Shown here piece after piece: positions 32,520 to 42,300 of a stretch of DNA of 64,000 nt. This stretch comes from Oscillospiraceae bacterium. GTDB lineage: Bacteria > Bacillota > Clostridia > Oscillospirales > Oscillospiraceae. The DNA is taken from contig JAFWQQ010000055.1 of assembly GCA_017545165.1 (NCBI GenBank), forward strand, positions 1-64,000, read 5' to 3'. Under the pieces are notes generated by a model. The model had not been told where the DNA came from. It saw nothing but the letters and a program-made list of their open reading frames with translations, and did no database searches. A program made the translations under genes and the position numbers. Each line of letters starts with the position of its first letter. Position 1 is the stretch's first letter.

Positions 32520-33371
32520 TCAGTATCCCAGGGTTTTCAAATGGACCAGCCAGATAATGGTCAGGTGCACCGGATAGAAGAGATAGAAGGCATATTTGAG
32601 CACGGGACCATGGATGTAGCCGCGCTTGCCGTTATAGAGATTCATGAGCGGATAAGCACAGGCAACCCCGCCGGGCCAGCTGAGCAGCGTGACGCCGGAT
32701 AAGCACTGGACCATCGGATGCTCTCCCAGCAGATAGGTCAGCAGGATCAGCAGATAACCCTTCCAGTCATAGTCGCATTTCAAGAGAAGCGCGATGATCC
32801 CAAGACCGATGAGGATCAGGGCGCCGCGGAGAGGCGCGGACTCATGAATGAGCGCGGCGAAGAGCCCCAGGGCGATCAGAGCAACGGGGCCGTAGATGGG
32901 AATACCCGGCTGCAGGAGCAAGGCCAAGACGCCCAGCCCGGCGAGGCCCAGACAGGCGCTGCGGGGCACCTCCCGGATCCGGGAAATGACCCACATCCCC
33001 AAAAAGCCCAGCAGCAGGGTGAAGAACACGTTCTGATTGGGGTAGGCCAGCACTCCGTCGTGGACGATGTTGAAGGGAATCTCCGAGAGGATGGCGAAGA
33101 TCAGCAGATTCAGCGCGTAGCGGGGCTTGCTCCGGGTGTGGCGGAAGCCCTCCGCCAGCAGAAAACAGAAGATGGGAAAGGCAATGCGCCCGACGCCGCG
33201 AAGCAGGATATAAGGCGTAAAGCGGATGTTGAACATGGTGAACAGGTATTGCTTCAGCAGTTTCTGAAAGCTGTGGGCGGTATGGTCGATCAGCATGGCC
33301 ACCATGGCGATGGTTTTCAATCCGCTTCCGCTGAGGATGCGGAAGCGATCCGGAAAGAGCGAAGTCTGCAT
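32520..33371 (-). CDS. TraX-family membrane protein
   Basis: A 283-residue polytopic protein with about eight helices. It starts with a short cytosolic part, then SGLKTIAMVAMLIDHTAH, the first-helix signature of TraX proteins. Further family blocks are RGVGRIAFPIFCFLLAEGFRHT, SEIPFNIV and the C-terminal FYLFYPVHLTIIWLV. TraX of the F plasmid acetylates pilin; chromosomal members in Firmicutes are thought to be membrane O-acyltransferases of unknown substrate. Start ATG 33371, with GGAGG in the leader. Monocistronic. Confidence 0.85.
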   Translation of the reverse strand: MQTSLFPDRFRILSGSGLKTIAMVAMLIDHTAHSFQKLLKQYLFTMFNIRFTPYILLRGVGRIAFPIFCFLLAEGFRHTRSKPRYALNLLIFAILSEIPFNIVHDGVLAYPNQNVFFTLLLGFLGMWVISRIREVPRSACLGLAGLGVLALLLQPGIPIYGPVALIALGLFAALIHESAPLRGALILIGLGIIALLLKCDYDWKGYLLILLTYLLGEHPMVQCLSGVTLLSWPGGVACAYPLMNLYNGKRGYIHGPVLKYAFYLFYPVHLTIIWLVHLKTLGY

Positions 33372-33513
33372 GGGATCAGCCTCCTGACTGGTTTTGTGCG
33401 GGTCTGAAATACTTTATACTCCATAATATATCACAGAGCTTCGAGAAAGAAAAGAGCAAAAATGGGGCGGGAAAGGCTTCCGAAAAACGATCCCGCGTCC
33501 GTGGAAAAAAACC

Positions 33514-33541
33514 TTGACAAACGGTTTTTCTCTGCTATAAT
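33514..33541 (+). promoter_or_regulatory. Consensus promoter of tRNA-Leu
   Basis: TTGACA (33514-33519), 16-base spacer, TATAAT (33536-33541). The tRNA begins 73 bases later. Confidence 0.85.
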
Positions 33542-33613
33542 AACCTTTGCCTTAAATGTGGCAGGCCAAGTAGGTGCAAACGGCTTTCAATGGAGTCGGA
33601 GCACCGGCTGTAT

Positions 33614-33698
33614 GCGAGAGTGCTGGAACAGGTAGACAGGCACGTTTGAGGGGCGTGTGTCAACCGACGTGGGAGTTCAAGTCTCCTCTCTCGCACCA
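33614..33698 (+). tRNA. tRNA-Leu (anticodon GAG)
   Basis: 85 nt including an encoded CCA. Acceptor GCGAGAG pairs with CTCTCGC, followed by ACCA. The anticodon stem CACGT/GCGTG carries loop TTGAGGG, so the anticodon is GAG (reads CUU/CUC). A long class II variable arm (TGTCAACCGACG) and T arm GGGAG-TTCAAGT-CTCCT complete it. Preceded by a consensus promoter and followed immediately by an intrinsic terminator. Confidence 0.93.
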
Positions 33699-33727
33699 GA
33701 GAGCATCCGAAAGGATGCTCTCTTTTT
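33699..33727 (+). terminator. Terminator of tRNA-Leu, copy 1
   Basis: GAGAGCATCC-gaaa-GGATGCTCTC then TTTTT. The same hairpin is repeated at 33888-33917 on the other side of a 160-bp element. Confidence 0.92.
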
Positions 33728-33887
33728 CGTCTGCAGACAAAGCCATGCGGAAAGACTTGGATACGCATGGGGGGATTGTGAAGGGGGGAGGGTATGCCCC
33801 CCTTCACGTTCAATCTAGCAAAAATGGAAACTTTTTCGGAAGTTTCCATTTTTGCCTTTCAAGCTGTCGACACTTTGTCGACAGCTT
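33728..33887 (-). mobile_element. Terminator-nested three-hairpin element, copy A
   Basis: About 160 bp without a gene. In reverse complement it reads as three perfect or near-perfect hairpins: CAAGCTGTCGACA-aag-TGTCGACAGCTTG; GCAAAAATGGAAACTT with AAGTTTCCATTTTTGC; and GTGAAGGGGGG with CCCCCCTTCAC. It matches 56714-56875 closely, in opposite orientation. Both copies are bracketed by duplicates of the local terminator. Confidence 0.8.
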
Positions 33888-33917
33888 GAGAGCATCCGAA
33901 AGGATGCTCTCTTTTTT
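33888..33917 (+). terminator. Terminator of tRNA-Leu, copy 2
   Basis: Exact second copy of the 24-base hairpin, followed by six T. It abuts the CAAGCTGTCGAC end of the element. Confidence 0.9.
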
Positions 33918-34056
33918 CGTTTCGGGGGCCGGATGCCGTCCGCCTCGCGGGGGGGGGGCAAGATCCTTCGACTCCGCTTCGCTGCGTTCGGGCGAAGCTC
34001 CGGGGGGCCGGCGTGTGGCAGTCTCCCGGTTCGCCTGGAACATCTGTTTTTCGGTG

Positions 34057-34085
34057 TTGACCGCCGCCGCGGAACTTGCTAAAAT
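34057..34085 (+). promoter_or_regulatory. Promoter of the TPR/LRR membrane protein
   Basis: TTGACC (34057-34062), 17-base spacer, TAAAAT (34080-34085). The rest of 33918-34056 holds a CCTTCGACTCCGCTTCGC-type repeat also seen near 54670 and no gene. Confidence 0.75.
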
Positions 34086-34146
34086 ATACCATATTGAGTG
34101 CCCGAGGGCGCGGTCGCGCCGCCGGGGGAAAAAGGAGGAAAACCCA

Positions 34147-35688
34147 ATGTCGGAGCTTGACGATAGAAAACCTGTCCAGGTCACGCCGCCGGAGACGACC
34201 GGCCCGGAGGAGCCTGAAGCGGCCCGAAAGGCACAGTTTCAGAAATGGTTCCGGGAGGCCGTCCGCTACCTGAACGACGGGCAGACGGATCTGGCGAAAA
34301 CCGCCCTGGAACGCGCCCTGAGCTGCAGCGTGGACGAGGACGACGCCAGATTCTTTTACGAGGCCTCGATCATCTACCGCAGCAACGGGGAGCTGGATAC
34401 GGCGCTGGGCTTTATCAACCGTGCGATCGTAGCGAGGACGGACGTGCCGGAGCTGCTGCTCGAAAAAGGGCTGGTGCTGGAGGCGCTGCAAAATCGGGCG
34501 TACTGGAACCGGGCCGGGAACGCTCCGGCGCTGCTGCAGCAGACGCGGGAGACGCTGATGAAGGCGGTGGACCTGGCTGCCCAACGGCAGAACGATCAGG
34601 TCCGGGCCAAGGCCCTGGGGACCATGGCCGTCTCGCTGTTCTATGGGCAGCAAAAAGATCCGGACCGGGCGGAGGCCTTCGCGCAGGAGGCGGTCCGGCT
34701 GGGGGATCCCTGGGGAAAAGGCCGGCAGGTTTTGGATGCCCTCAGCAGAGCAGACAACAGCCAGGGGATGCCCCCGCGGGGCGCCTTTGCCGGTCGGCAG
34801 CAGGGCATGCAGGATGGCGCCGTGTTCTCCGAGGGGGCAAGGCGGGCGAAGAGACCCCGGAACAAGAAAAAAACACGCAGGATCCTCCTCGCCATTCTGG
34901 CGTTCCTGGTGATCTTCGCGCTGTTCTTCCTGGGCTCGCTGCGTTCGAATCTGACCGACATCGGCTCGCATTTCAGCTACCGCTTTGACAGCGCTACGGG
35001 AACGCTTCGCATCAGCGGAAAGGGCGAAATGCGGGATTTCCCCACCGGCCTCCTCCTGGGCCACGGGCTGAACTGGGCGCCGTGGGAACAGAGCCGCAAC
35101 AGCTACAGCGATTACTGCGCCGTTCTCGCGCCGATCGGCTTTACCGCATCGGATGTGCGGCGGCTGGAGCTGGACGAGCGCATCACCTATATCGGCAGCG
35201 AGATCTTCAATTTCCCGAACCTGAGCGGGGAGCTGAGTATCCCTGAGGGGGTGCGGGCCATCGGCTCCTGCGCCTTCGAGGGTACCGGGGCCCTGGAAAA
35301 GGTCATGATCCCCGGAGACATCCAGGCTATCGCGACGGATGCCTTCTCGCGGAACACGACCCTGGTCTATGACGGCAGTCTGGAGGAGTGGTCCCGCATC
35401 GGCACCCGTTCGAGCCTCCGTGAGGACTACGGCAATGAGCCCGGCGGCTTCCGGCTCAGAAACGCAGGCAGGCTTGTCTGCTCCAATGCCGAGGTATTCC
35501 CGGACGAGCAGCAGAGCGGATACCGCTATTCCTACAGACAGTCGCTGCTCATCCGGTATGACGGCACGGTGGAAGAGTTTCGGTCCGCCTTCGGATGGAT
35601 CGACCCGAATAGCTCTGCCGGCGAGGATGTGGCCAGGGTGGAGTGCCTGGACGGCACGATCGATCTGACCCAGGGACAGACCTGGTAA
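34147..35688 (+). CDS. TPR protein with membrane helix and leucine-rich (BspA-like) tail
   Basis: A 513-residue protein. Residues 25-210 are helical repeats of TPR type (QKWFREAVRYLNDGQTDLAKTALERALS, FFYEASIIYRSNGELDTALGFINRAI). A strongly basic stretch RPRNKKKTRR precedes one transmembrane helix (about 245-262, ILLAILAFLVIFALFFLG). The outer part has SYRFDSATGTLRISGKGEMRDF and a short LRR_5-like block (ERITYIGSEIFNFPNLSGELSIPEGVRAIGSCAFEG), split here at its family landmarks. The fold thus joins an inner protein-binding platform to an outer BspA-like sensor or adhesin. ATG 34147 has GGAGG upstream and a good promoter. Role unknown. Confidence 0.78.
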   Translation: MSELDDRKPVQVTPPETTGPEEPEAARKAQFQKWFREAVRYLNDGQTDLAKTALERALSCSVDEDDARFFYEASIIYRSNGELDTALGFINRAIVARTDVPELLLEKGLVLEALQNRAYWNRAGNAPALLQQTRETLMKAVDLAAQRQNDQVRAKALGTMAVSLFYGQQKDPDRAEAFAQEAVRLGDPWGKGRQVLDALSRADNSQGMPPRGAFAGRQQGMQDGAVFSEGARRAKRPRNKKKTRRILLAILAFLVIFALFFLGSLRSNLTDIGSHFSYRFDSATGTLRISGKGEMRDFPTGLLLGHGLNWAPWEQSRNSYSDYCAVLAPIGFTASDVRRLELDERITYIGSEIFNFPNLSGELSIPEGVRAIGSCAFEGTGALEKVMIPGDIQAIATDAFSRNTTLVYDGSLEEWSRIGTRSSLREDYGNEPGGFRLRNAGRLVCSNAEVFPDEQQSGYRYSYRQSLLIRYDGTVEEFRSAFGWIDPNSSAGEDVARVECLDGTIDLTQGQTW

Positions 35689-35693
35689 GAAAA

Positions 35694-35737
35694 GATGCGG
35701 CGGATTCGCAGCGACGGCGGATCCGCCGCATGGCTTT
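35694..35737 (+). terminator. Probable terminator
   Basis: ATGCGGCGGAT (35695-35705) pairs with ATCCGCCGCAT (35721-35731), with GGCTTT after. A family 1-like hairpin follows at about 35800-35828. Confidence 0.65.
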
Positions 35738-35866
35738 GCACTCCGGGCCCGATCCGCCGGGAGAGCCGAGAGCCTCTTCGGCGGGGACGGGACCTGGGCG
35801 CGGGGAGCGCAAGGGAGCGCCCCTTCGGCGGACGGCAAGGACGGAGCGGATCCGTGCTTTTTTTGT

Positions 35867-35895
35867 TTGCAATCTGCGTTCCGCTGTAATACAAT
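35867..35895 (+). promoter_or_regulatory. Promoter of the SDR-GH3 pair
   Basis: TTGCAA (35867-35872), 17-base spacer, TACAAT (35890-35895), 45 bases before the start codon. Confidence 0.7.
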
Positions 35896-35939
35896 AGAAA
35901 AAAACGGGCCCGTCCTTGCGGCGGGAGAAGGAGCGGAGC

Positions 35940-36701
35940 ATGAGGATCGCGGTCGTCACCGGCGCCTCCGCCGGCATCGGGAGAGAATTTGTCTACGCGG
36001 TGGACAAAGAGATGGACTTCGATGAGATCTGGGTCATCGCCCGGCGGGAGGAACGGCTGCTGGAGCTCAAGGAGAAGTGCCGCCAGCCCATCCGGCCCAT
36101 CCCCCTGGATCTGAGCGACACCGACAATGTGGAGCGCTACCGGGAGCTGCTGGAGCGGGAGAAGCCGGAGATCGGCCTGCTTGTGAACGCCGCGGGCTGC
36201 GGGGTCTTTGGCCCTTTTGCCGAGAAGGAGCTGGACAAGCTCCTGATGAGCGCCCGGCTCAATTCCCTGGCCCTCACCGCCATGTGCCATGTGAGCCTGC
36301 CCTATATGAAGGCGGGCTCCGCCATCGTCAACATGGGCTCCAACTCCGCCTGGCAGCCGGTGCCTCTCCAGGCCGTCTACGGCGCCAGCAAGAGCTATGT
36401 GCTGAGCCTCTCCCGGGCCATCGGACGGGAGCTGAAGCCGAAGGGCATCCACGTGATGTGCGTCTGCCCCGGCTGGATCAAAACGGAGTTCCAGCAGACC
36501 GCCCACCACGACGAGTATATCCGCTATGTGGACCGCTGGTACGGCCCGGAGGAGGTGGCGGAGCAGGCCATGAAGGACCTGAAAAAGAAAAAGACCGTCT
36601 CCATCCTGGGCCATCCGGTGCGCCGCCAGGTGCGTCTGGTGAAGCATCTGCCGGTGGACATGGTCATGGACATCTGGTGCCGGCAGCAGGGGATCGAGTG
36701 A
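35940..36701 (+). CDS. Short-chain dehydrogenase/reductase
   Basis: A 253-residue NAD(P)-dependent oxidoreductase. The Rossmann start is AVVTGASAGIGREF with the TGxxxGIG motif, then VNAAGCGVFGPF, the catalytic Ser in MGSNSAWQPVP and YGASK (YxxxK). The PGWIKTEF block follows the active site. The C-terminal basic region RRQVRLVKHLPVDMVMDIW resembles SDRs that act on lipid-like or steroid-like substrates. ATG 35940 has AAGGAGCGG upstream. It ends 16 bases before the GH3 gene and is probably cotranscribed, which might suggest a glycoside aglycone as substrate; that is a guess. Confidence 0.85.
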   Translation: MRIAVVTGASAGIGREFVYAVDKEMDFDEIWVIARREERLLELKEKCRQPIRPIPLDLSDTDNVERYRELLEREKPEIGLLVNAAGCGVFGPFAEKELDKLLMSARLNSLALTAMCHVSLPYMKAGSAIVNMGSNSAWQPVPLQAVYGASKSYVLSLSRAIGRELKPKGIHVMCVCPGWIKTEFQQTAHHDEYIRYVDRWYGPEEVAEQAMKDLKKKKTVSILGHPVRRQVRLVKHLPVDMVMDIWCRQQGIE

Positions 36702-36717
36702 GGGAGGAGGAAGAGAG

Positions 36718-39156
36718 ATGGAAGAGTATGAACGGGAACACGCCCGGCGCATCCGCCGTCTGGGAGCGGAGTGCACGCTGTTTTTGAAGCGGAACGGGGA
36801 CTTTCCCTTGACCGAAGCCGGGAACATCGCCCTCTTCGGCAGCGGGGCAAGACGCACCGTGAAGGGCGGCACCGGCTCCGGCGAGGTGAACTCCCGTTAT
36901 TTCGTCACCGCGGAGCAGGGCCTGGAGGACGCGGGCTTCACCGTCACGACCAAATACTGGCTGGAGACCTATGACGCCCTGTACCGGGGCGCCCGGGAGC
37001 GTTTTGTCCGGGAGCTGAAGGAGAAGGCCCGGCGGGAGCACAAGATCGCCGCCGCGGAGTACTTCGGCGCGGTGATGCCGGAGCCGGAGTACAGCATCCC
37101 CCTCTACGGCGAGGGGGACACGGCGGTCTACGTTCTCGCCCGCATCTCCGGCGAGGGCTCGGACCGGGCGGCCGTGCCAGGGGATATCCTGCTCACCGAA
37201 GCCGAAAAGCGGGACATCCTGGCCCTGCGGAAGAAGTACAGGCGCTTCCTGCTGGTGCTGAACGTGGGCGGGCCGGTGGATCTCTCTCCGGTCCTGGAGG
37301 TGGAGAACATCCTGCTCCTGAGCCAGCTGGGGGCCGAGACCGGCAATATCCTGGCAGACATCCTGCTGGGCAAGAGCTTCCCCGCCGGCAAGCTCAGCAC
37401 CACATGGGCCGCCTGGGGCGAGTACCCGGAGATCGGCGAGTTCGGCGGCCGGGACGAGACTCGTTACAGAGAGGGCGTCTTTGTGGGCTACCGCTACTTT
37501 GACAGCGTGGACAAAAAGCCCCTCTTCCCCTTCGGCTTCGGCCTGGGCTACACGGATTTTGAGATCAAGGCCGGCGCCCTTTACAGGGATGGGGAGGACA
37601 TCCTCCTGCGGGCCTCGGTCCGCAACATCGGGGCTTTTCCGGGGAAGGAGACCGTGCAGCTCTACGTCTCCCAGCCGGGCAAGGAGATCCCCCAGCCCTG
37701 GCAGGTGCTGGCGGCCTTTGCCAAAACGAAGGAGCTGCAGCCGGGAGAGAGCTGCGAAGTGGCGCTGCGCTTCTGCCTGCGGGATCTGGCCTATTTTGAC
37801 GAGGACGACAACACCTGGACCCTGGAAAAGGGCAGCTATCTGCTGCGCCTGGGCGACTCCAGCAGGGATACCCGCCCGGCGGGAAAGCTCAAAGTGAACA
37901 AGGACGCCGTCACCATGCAATGCCGCGCCTGCGGCGGAAAGCCGGACTTCAAGGACTGGAGCCCGGCGCCCCGTCAGCGGGAAAAGAGCGGGATGCTGCG
38001 CACCCTCCGCTTCCGCTCGAAAAAGATCAAGCGGGAGAAGATCGTTTACGGATGCAGGGAGCGCCCCACGCAGTTCACGGAGGAGCTCAGCGATGAAGAG
38101 CTGGCCCTGCTGGGCGTGGGCTGCTTTGAGGACAAGCCCGGCTTCCTGGGCTTCATCGGCGATTCCGGCCGCAGCGTGGCCGGCGCGGCGGGGGAGACCT
38201 GCCGCCTCCTGCGGGAAAAGGGCGTGCCTTCCCTGGTGATGGCCGACGGCCCCGCCGGGCTGCGGCTGAGCCGGAGCTATGTGCTGGATGAAAAGGGCGC
38301 CCACGCGGTGGGCGAGCTGCAGCTGGAGAGCAGCAGCGAGCTGATGCCCGGACCCGTGGCCTGGCTGATGAAAAAGCGGGGCGGCTCCAAGCCCAAGGGG
38401 GAGGTGCTGCACCAGTACGCCACGGCCATCCCCATCGGCACCGCCATCGCCCAGAGCTGGGACGTGGACTTGGCCCGGGCCTGCGGCGACGTGGTGGGGG
38501 CGGAGATGGAGCGCTTCGGCGTGCATCTCTGGCTGGCCCCGGCCCTGAACCTGCACCGGGACATCCGCTGCGGGCGGAACTTCGAGTATTTCTCCGAGGA
38601 CCCGCTGCTCTCCGGCAGAATGGCCGCCGCCCTGACCCTGGGGGTCCAGAAGCACCCGGGCTGCGGTGTCACCATCAAGCACTTCGCCGCCAACAACCAG
38701 GAGCGCAACCGCTACAACAACAACAGCCAGCTCAGTCAGCGCACCCTGCGGGAGCTCTATCTCCGGGGCTTCGGGATCTGCGTGCGGGAGAGCTCACCCA
38801 CGGCGGTGATGACCTCCTATAATCTGCTGAACGGGGAGCATAGCTCCCAGCGCCGGGATCTGATCGAGAAGATCCTGCGCAGCGAGTTCGGCTTCAAGGG
38901 CATCGTGATGAGCGACTGGATCCTGCCCATGGGACAGGGCAAGAGCAAGAAGTACAAGGCCCCCGACGCGGGGAAGATCGCCGCCGCCGGCGGGGATCTG
39001 ACCATGCCGGGCAGCAAAAACGACCAGAAGGCCATCCTGAAGGCCCTGAGGCGCAAAAAGCTGACCCGGACCCAACTGCGGCTCAACGCCGGCCGGGTGA
39101 TCCGCCTGGCCCGGGAGCTCACGGAAGAGCGGGCCGCGGCACAGAAAGAGGAATAA
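36718..39156 (+). CDS. Glycoside hydrolase family 3, domain-permuted (beta-glucosidase type)
   Basis: An 812-residue GH3 with the two main domains in swapped order. The GH3 C domain comes first (about 1-245: IALFGSGARRTVKGGTGSGEV, LLVLNVGGPVDLSPVLE, GKLSTTWA). A fibronectin-III-like domain follows (about 255-400: FPFGFGLGYTDFEI, NIGAFPGKETVQLYVSQPG). The barrel domain is last (about 425-812: MADGPAGLRLS, HLWLAPALNLHRDIRCGRNFEYFSEDP, TIKHFAANNQE). The nucleophile is Asp733 in GIVMSDW. There is no signal peptide. Start ATG 36718 with GGGAGGAGG upstream, directly behind the SDR. It should remove terminal beta-linked glucose or xylose. Confidence 0.92.
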   Translation: MEEYEREHARRIRRLGAECTLFLKRNGDFPLTEAGNIALFGSGARRTVKGGTGSGEVNSRYFVTAEQGLEDAGFTVTTKYWLETYDALYRGARERFVRELKEKARREHKIAAAEYFGAVMPEPEYSIPLYGEGDTAVYVLARISGEGSDRAAVPGDILLTEAEKRDILALRKKYRRFLLVLNVGGPVDLSPVLEVENILLLSQLGAETGNILADILLGKSFPAGKLSTTWAAWGEYPEIGEFGGRDETRYREGVFVGYRYFDSVDKKPLFPFGFGLGYTDFEIKAGALYRDGEDILLRASVRNIGAFPGKETVQLYVSQPGKEIPQPWQVLAAFAKTKELQPGESCEVALRFCLRDLAYFDEDDNTWTLEKGSYLLRLGDSSRDTRPAGKLKVNKDAVTMQCRACGGKPDFKDWSPAPRQREKSGMLRTLRFRSKKIKREKIVYGCRERPTQFTEELSDEELALLGVGCFEDKPGFLGFIGDSGRSVAGAAGETCRLLREKGVPSLVMADGPAGLRLSRSYVLDEKGAHAVGELQLESSSELMPGPVAWLMKKRGGSKPKGEVLHQYATAIPIGTAIAQSWDVDLARACGDVVGAEMERFGVHLWLAPALNLHRDIRCGRNFEYFSEDPLLSGRMAAALTLGVQKHPGCGVTIKHFAANNQERNRYNNNSQLSQRTLRELYLRGFGICVRESSPTAVMTSYNLLNGEHSSQRRDLIEKILRSEFGFKGIVMSDWILPMGQGKSKKYKAPDAGKIAAAGGDLTMPGSKNDQKAILKALRRKKLTRTQLRLNAGRVIRLARELTEERAAAQKEE

Positions 39157-39162
39157 GGAGCC

Positions 39163-39197
39163 AAGGCGGATTCGACGGGGATCCGCCTTGCTTTTTC
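39163..39197 (+). terminator. Terminator of the SDR-GH3 pair
   Basis: AAGGCGGAT (39163-39171) with ATCCGCCTT (39181-39189), then GCTTTTT. Confidence 0.85.
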
Positions 39198-39231
39198 GCT
39201 TGAAACAGAGAGAAAACGCTCCGCAAGGGCG

Positions 39232-39260
39232 TTGACTTGGAGCGGGAGAAGTGCTACCAT
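39232..39260 (+). promoter_or_regulatory. Promoter of the pullulanase gene
   Basis: TTGACT (39232-39237), 17-base spacer, TACCAT (39255-39260). Confidence 0.68.
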
Positions 39261-39305
39261 AAAACTACAAATTCCGGAACGATTTTATAGAAATGAGGTG
39301 TATCC

Positions 39306-42300
39306 ATGAAAAGCAAAAGAAGCATAGCCCTGCTGCTGGCGCTGCTGATGATCGGCGCGCTGCTGGCACCCTGGAGCGGGACCGCCGCCTATGCGGAGGA
39401 GCCCGCAGCCGCCGGGGAGGCGGAGGAGGAATACTTCCTGGAAAAGGAAGAGGGCTGCAACCAGCTGACGATCTACTGGACCCGGCCGGACACGGATTAC
39501 AGCAAGTGTGACGTGTGGATCTGGTTCCCGGGGAAGGACGGCAGCGGCCATCTCTTCTACCCCTGCGCCTACGGCGTCAAGTGCATGGTCAATGTGCCGG
39601 CGGACGTGAGCGAGGTGGGCTTCATCGTCCGGCGGGATTGCTCCGATCCCGGCGGCATGTCCTGGGGCGACGCCACCAAGGACTTTGATGGGGACCGCTA
39701 CGCCGTCATCACCGGCGAGGACACGGTGATTTATCTGAAGCCCGGCGATGAGGAGCAGTATGTGAGCCAGGACGGCGGCCTGACCCTGATCCCCGTCGGG
39801 GAAGCCGCGCCCGCGGAGGAGCCGGCGGCGGAAGAGCCCGCGGCAGAAGAGCCCGCGGCGGAAGAGCCCGTGGCGGAAGAGGAAGCGGAAGCCCAGCCCG
39901 AGGAGGAGTACTTCCTGGAGAAGGAAGAGGGCTGCAATCAGCTGACCCTCTACTGGACCCGGCCGGACACGGATTACAGCAAGTGCGACGTGTGGATCTG
40001 GTTCCCGGGGAAGGATGGCAGCGGCCATCTCTTCCACCCCTGCGCCTACGGCGTGAAAGTCATGATCAATGTGCCGAAGGATGTGGAAGAGGTGGGCTTC
40101 ATCGTCCGGCGCGACTGCTCCCAGCCCGGCGGCAAGTCCTGGGGCGACGCCACCAAGGACTATGAGGACGACCGCTATGTCACTATGACCGGAAAAGACA
40201 CGGTGATCTATCTGAAGCCCGGCGACGGCATGCAGTACCTCAGCTCCGACGGGGGCCAGACCCTCAAGCCCATCCGGGTCTTCACACTGGCGGGCATCAT
40301 CTCTCCCACAGAGATCCGCTATAGTCTGAGCCCCTCCACCAAGATCGAGAGCCTGGATCAGGTCCATGTGCGGCAGGACGGACGGGACGTGGAGATCGAA
40401 GCGCTCTCCAGCCTGAACAACACTGTTGTCACCGGCGTCATCACCGTCAAGGAGGAGTTGGACGTGTCCAAGGCCTATACCGTGGAGATCGAGGGCTATG
40501 GCGAGATCCCAGCCATTCCCACGGGTCTGTTTGACAGCGAGGAGTTTATCGAGAAGTACACCTACGACGGGGACGACCTGGGCGCTGTGATCCAGGGCGA
40601 CACCACCGTTTTCAAGGTCTGGGCCCCCACCGCCTCCCGGGTGAAGCTGAACCTCTTCGAGGCCGGGGACGGCGGCGAGGCCTATGAGGTCCTGGACATG
40701 GTCAAGGGCGAGAAGGGCGTCTGGAGCGCGGAGGCCCCCTGCGGCCACGGGACCTACTACACCTACTCTGTCACCACCGCCCTGGGCGAGCAGGAGGCAG
40801 TGGATCCCTACGCCAGGGCTGTGGGCGTCAACGGAAACCGGGGCATGGTCATCGACCTGCGCAGCACCGACCCGGAGGGCTTCCGGGACAGCGGCTATTA
40901 TGAGGACATGAGCTGCTACGGCGACGCCGTCGTCTGGGAGGTCCATGTGCGGGACTTCTCCAACACCATCGCCGACTCCCAGTACCCCGGCAAGTACCTG
41001 GCCTTTACGGAGACCGGTCTGACCAACGCCTCCGGCATCCCCGTGGGCGTGGATTACCTGAAGTGGCTGGGCGTCACTCACGTGCATCTGCAGCCGGTGT
41101 ATGACTACGCCACTGTGGACGAGAGCAGCGACGAGCCGCAGTTCAACTGGGGCTATGATCCCAAGAATTACAACGCCCCCGAGGGCAGCTACTCCACCGA
41201 CCCCTTCCACGGCGAGGTGCGGGTCAACGAGTTCAAGCAGATGGTCCAGAGCCTCCACGAGAACAACATGGCCGTGGTCATGGACGTGGTCTATAACCAC
41301 ACCTATTCTCTGGACTCCAACCTGAACCGGATCGTGCCCTATTACTACTATCGCTTCAGCTATGACGGCAGCCCCGCCAACGGCAGCGGCTGCGGCAACG
41401 AGACCGCCTCCGATCGGGCGATGTTCCGCAAGTATATGGTGGACAGCGTCTGCTATTGGGCGGAGGAATACAAGATCGACGGCTTCCGCTTTGACCTGAT
41501 GGCGCTGCACGATGTCCAGACCATGCAGGAGATCGAGACGGCCCTGCATGAGATCAACCCCAAGGCCATCATCTACGGCGAGGGCTGGACCGGCGGCACC
41601 TCTCCGCTGATAGAGAACCAGAAGGCCAACCAGGCCAACATCTCCCAGATCAAGGCCAGCGGTGAGGCCATCGGCGCGGTGGCCGTGTTCAACGACGTGA
41701 TCCGCGACGGTCTGAAGGGCAGCGTGTTCGACCAGAAAGGCAGCGGCTACGCCAACGGCACGGTGAACAAGGGCACCGCCCAGCAGGTGGCCTTCGGCAT
41801 CAAGGGCGGCCTCCGCGACGGCACCGCCAGCTGGGGCGTGAACGACGCCATGGTCATCAACTACGTCTCCTGCCATGACAACAACACCCTCTGGGATAAG
41901 CTCCTGGCCACCAATCCCGACGCCTCTCAGGAGGAGCTGCTGCAGATGAACCGCTTCTGCGCAGAGATCGTGATGCTCTCCAAGGGCACGCCCTTCTTCC
42001 TGGCAGGCGAGGAGATGCTGCGCACCAAGGGCGGAGACCACAACAGCTACATGTCCCCCGACTCGGTGAACAACCTGGATTGGGAGGCCCTGACGCCGGA
42101 CAGCGACGCCTATAAGATGGCGGACTTCTACCGGCAGCTCATCGCCATCCGCCAGGCCAACCCCTTCTTTACCCAGGCGGAGGTCAGCACCGTTGTGGAG
42201 AACAGCGGCGTGATCCAGGTCTCCTGGACCATGGACGGCGAGCTCGTGGCCTATGCGGTCATCAATCCTCTCGACGGCGAGCTGAATCTGGAGCCTTCCC

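Noticed and set aside
33545..33613. A second tRNA before tRNA-Leu
   Set aside because: The leader can form short hairpins but has no acceptor or T-loop consensus.
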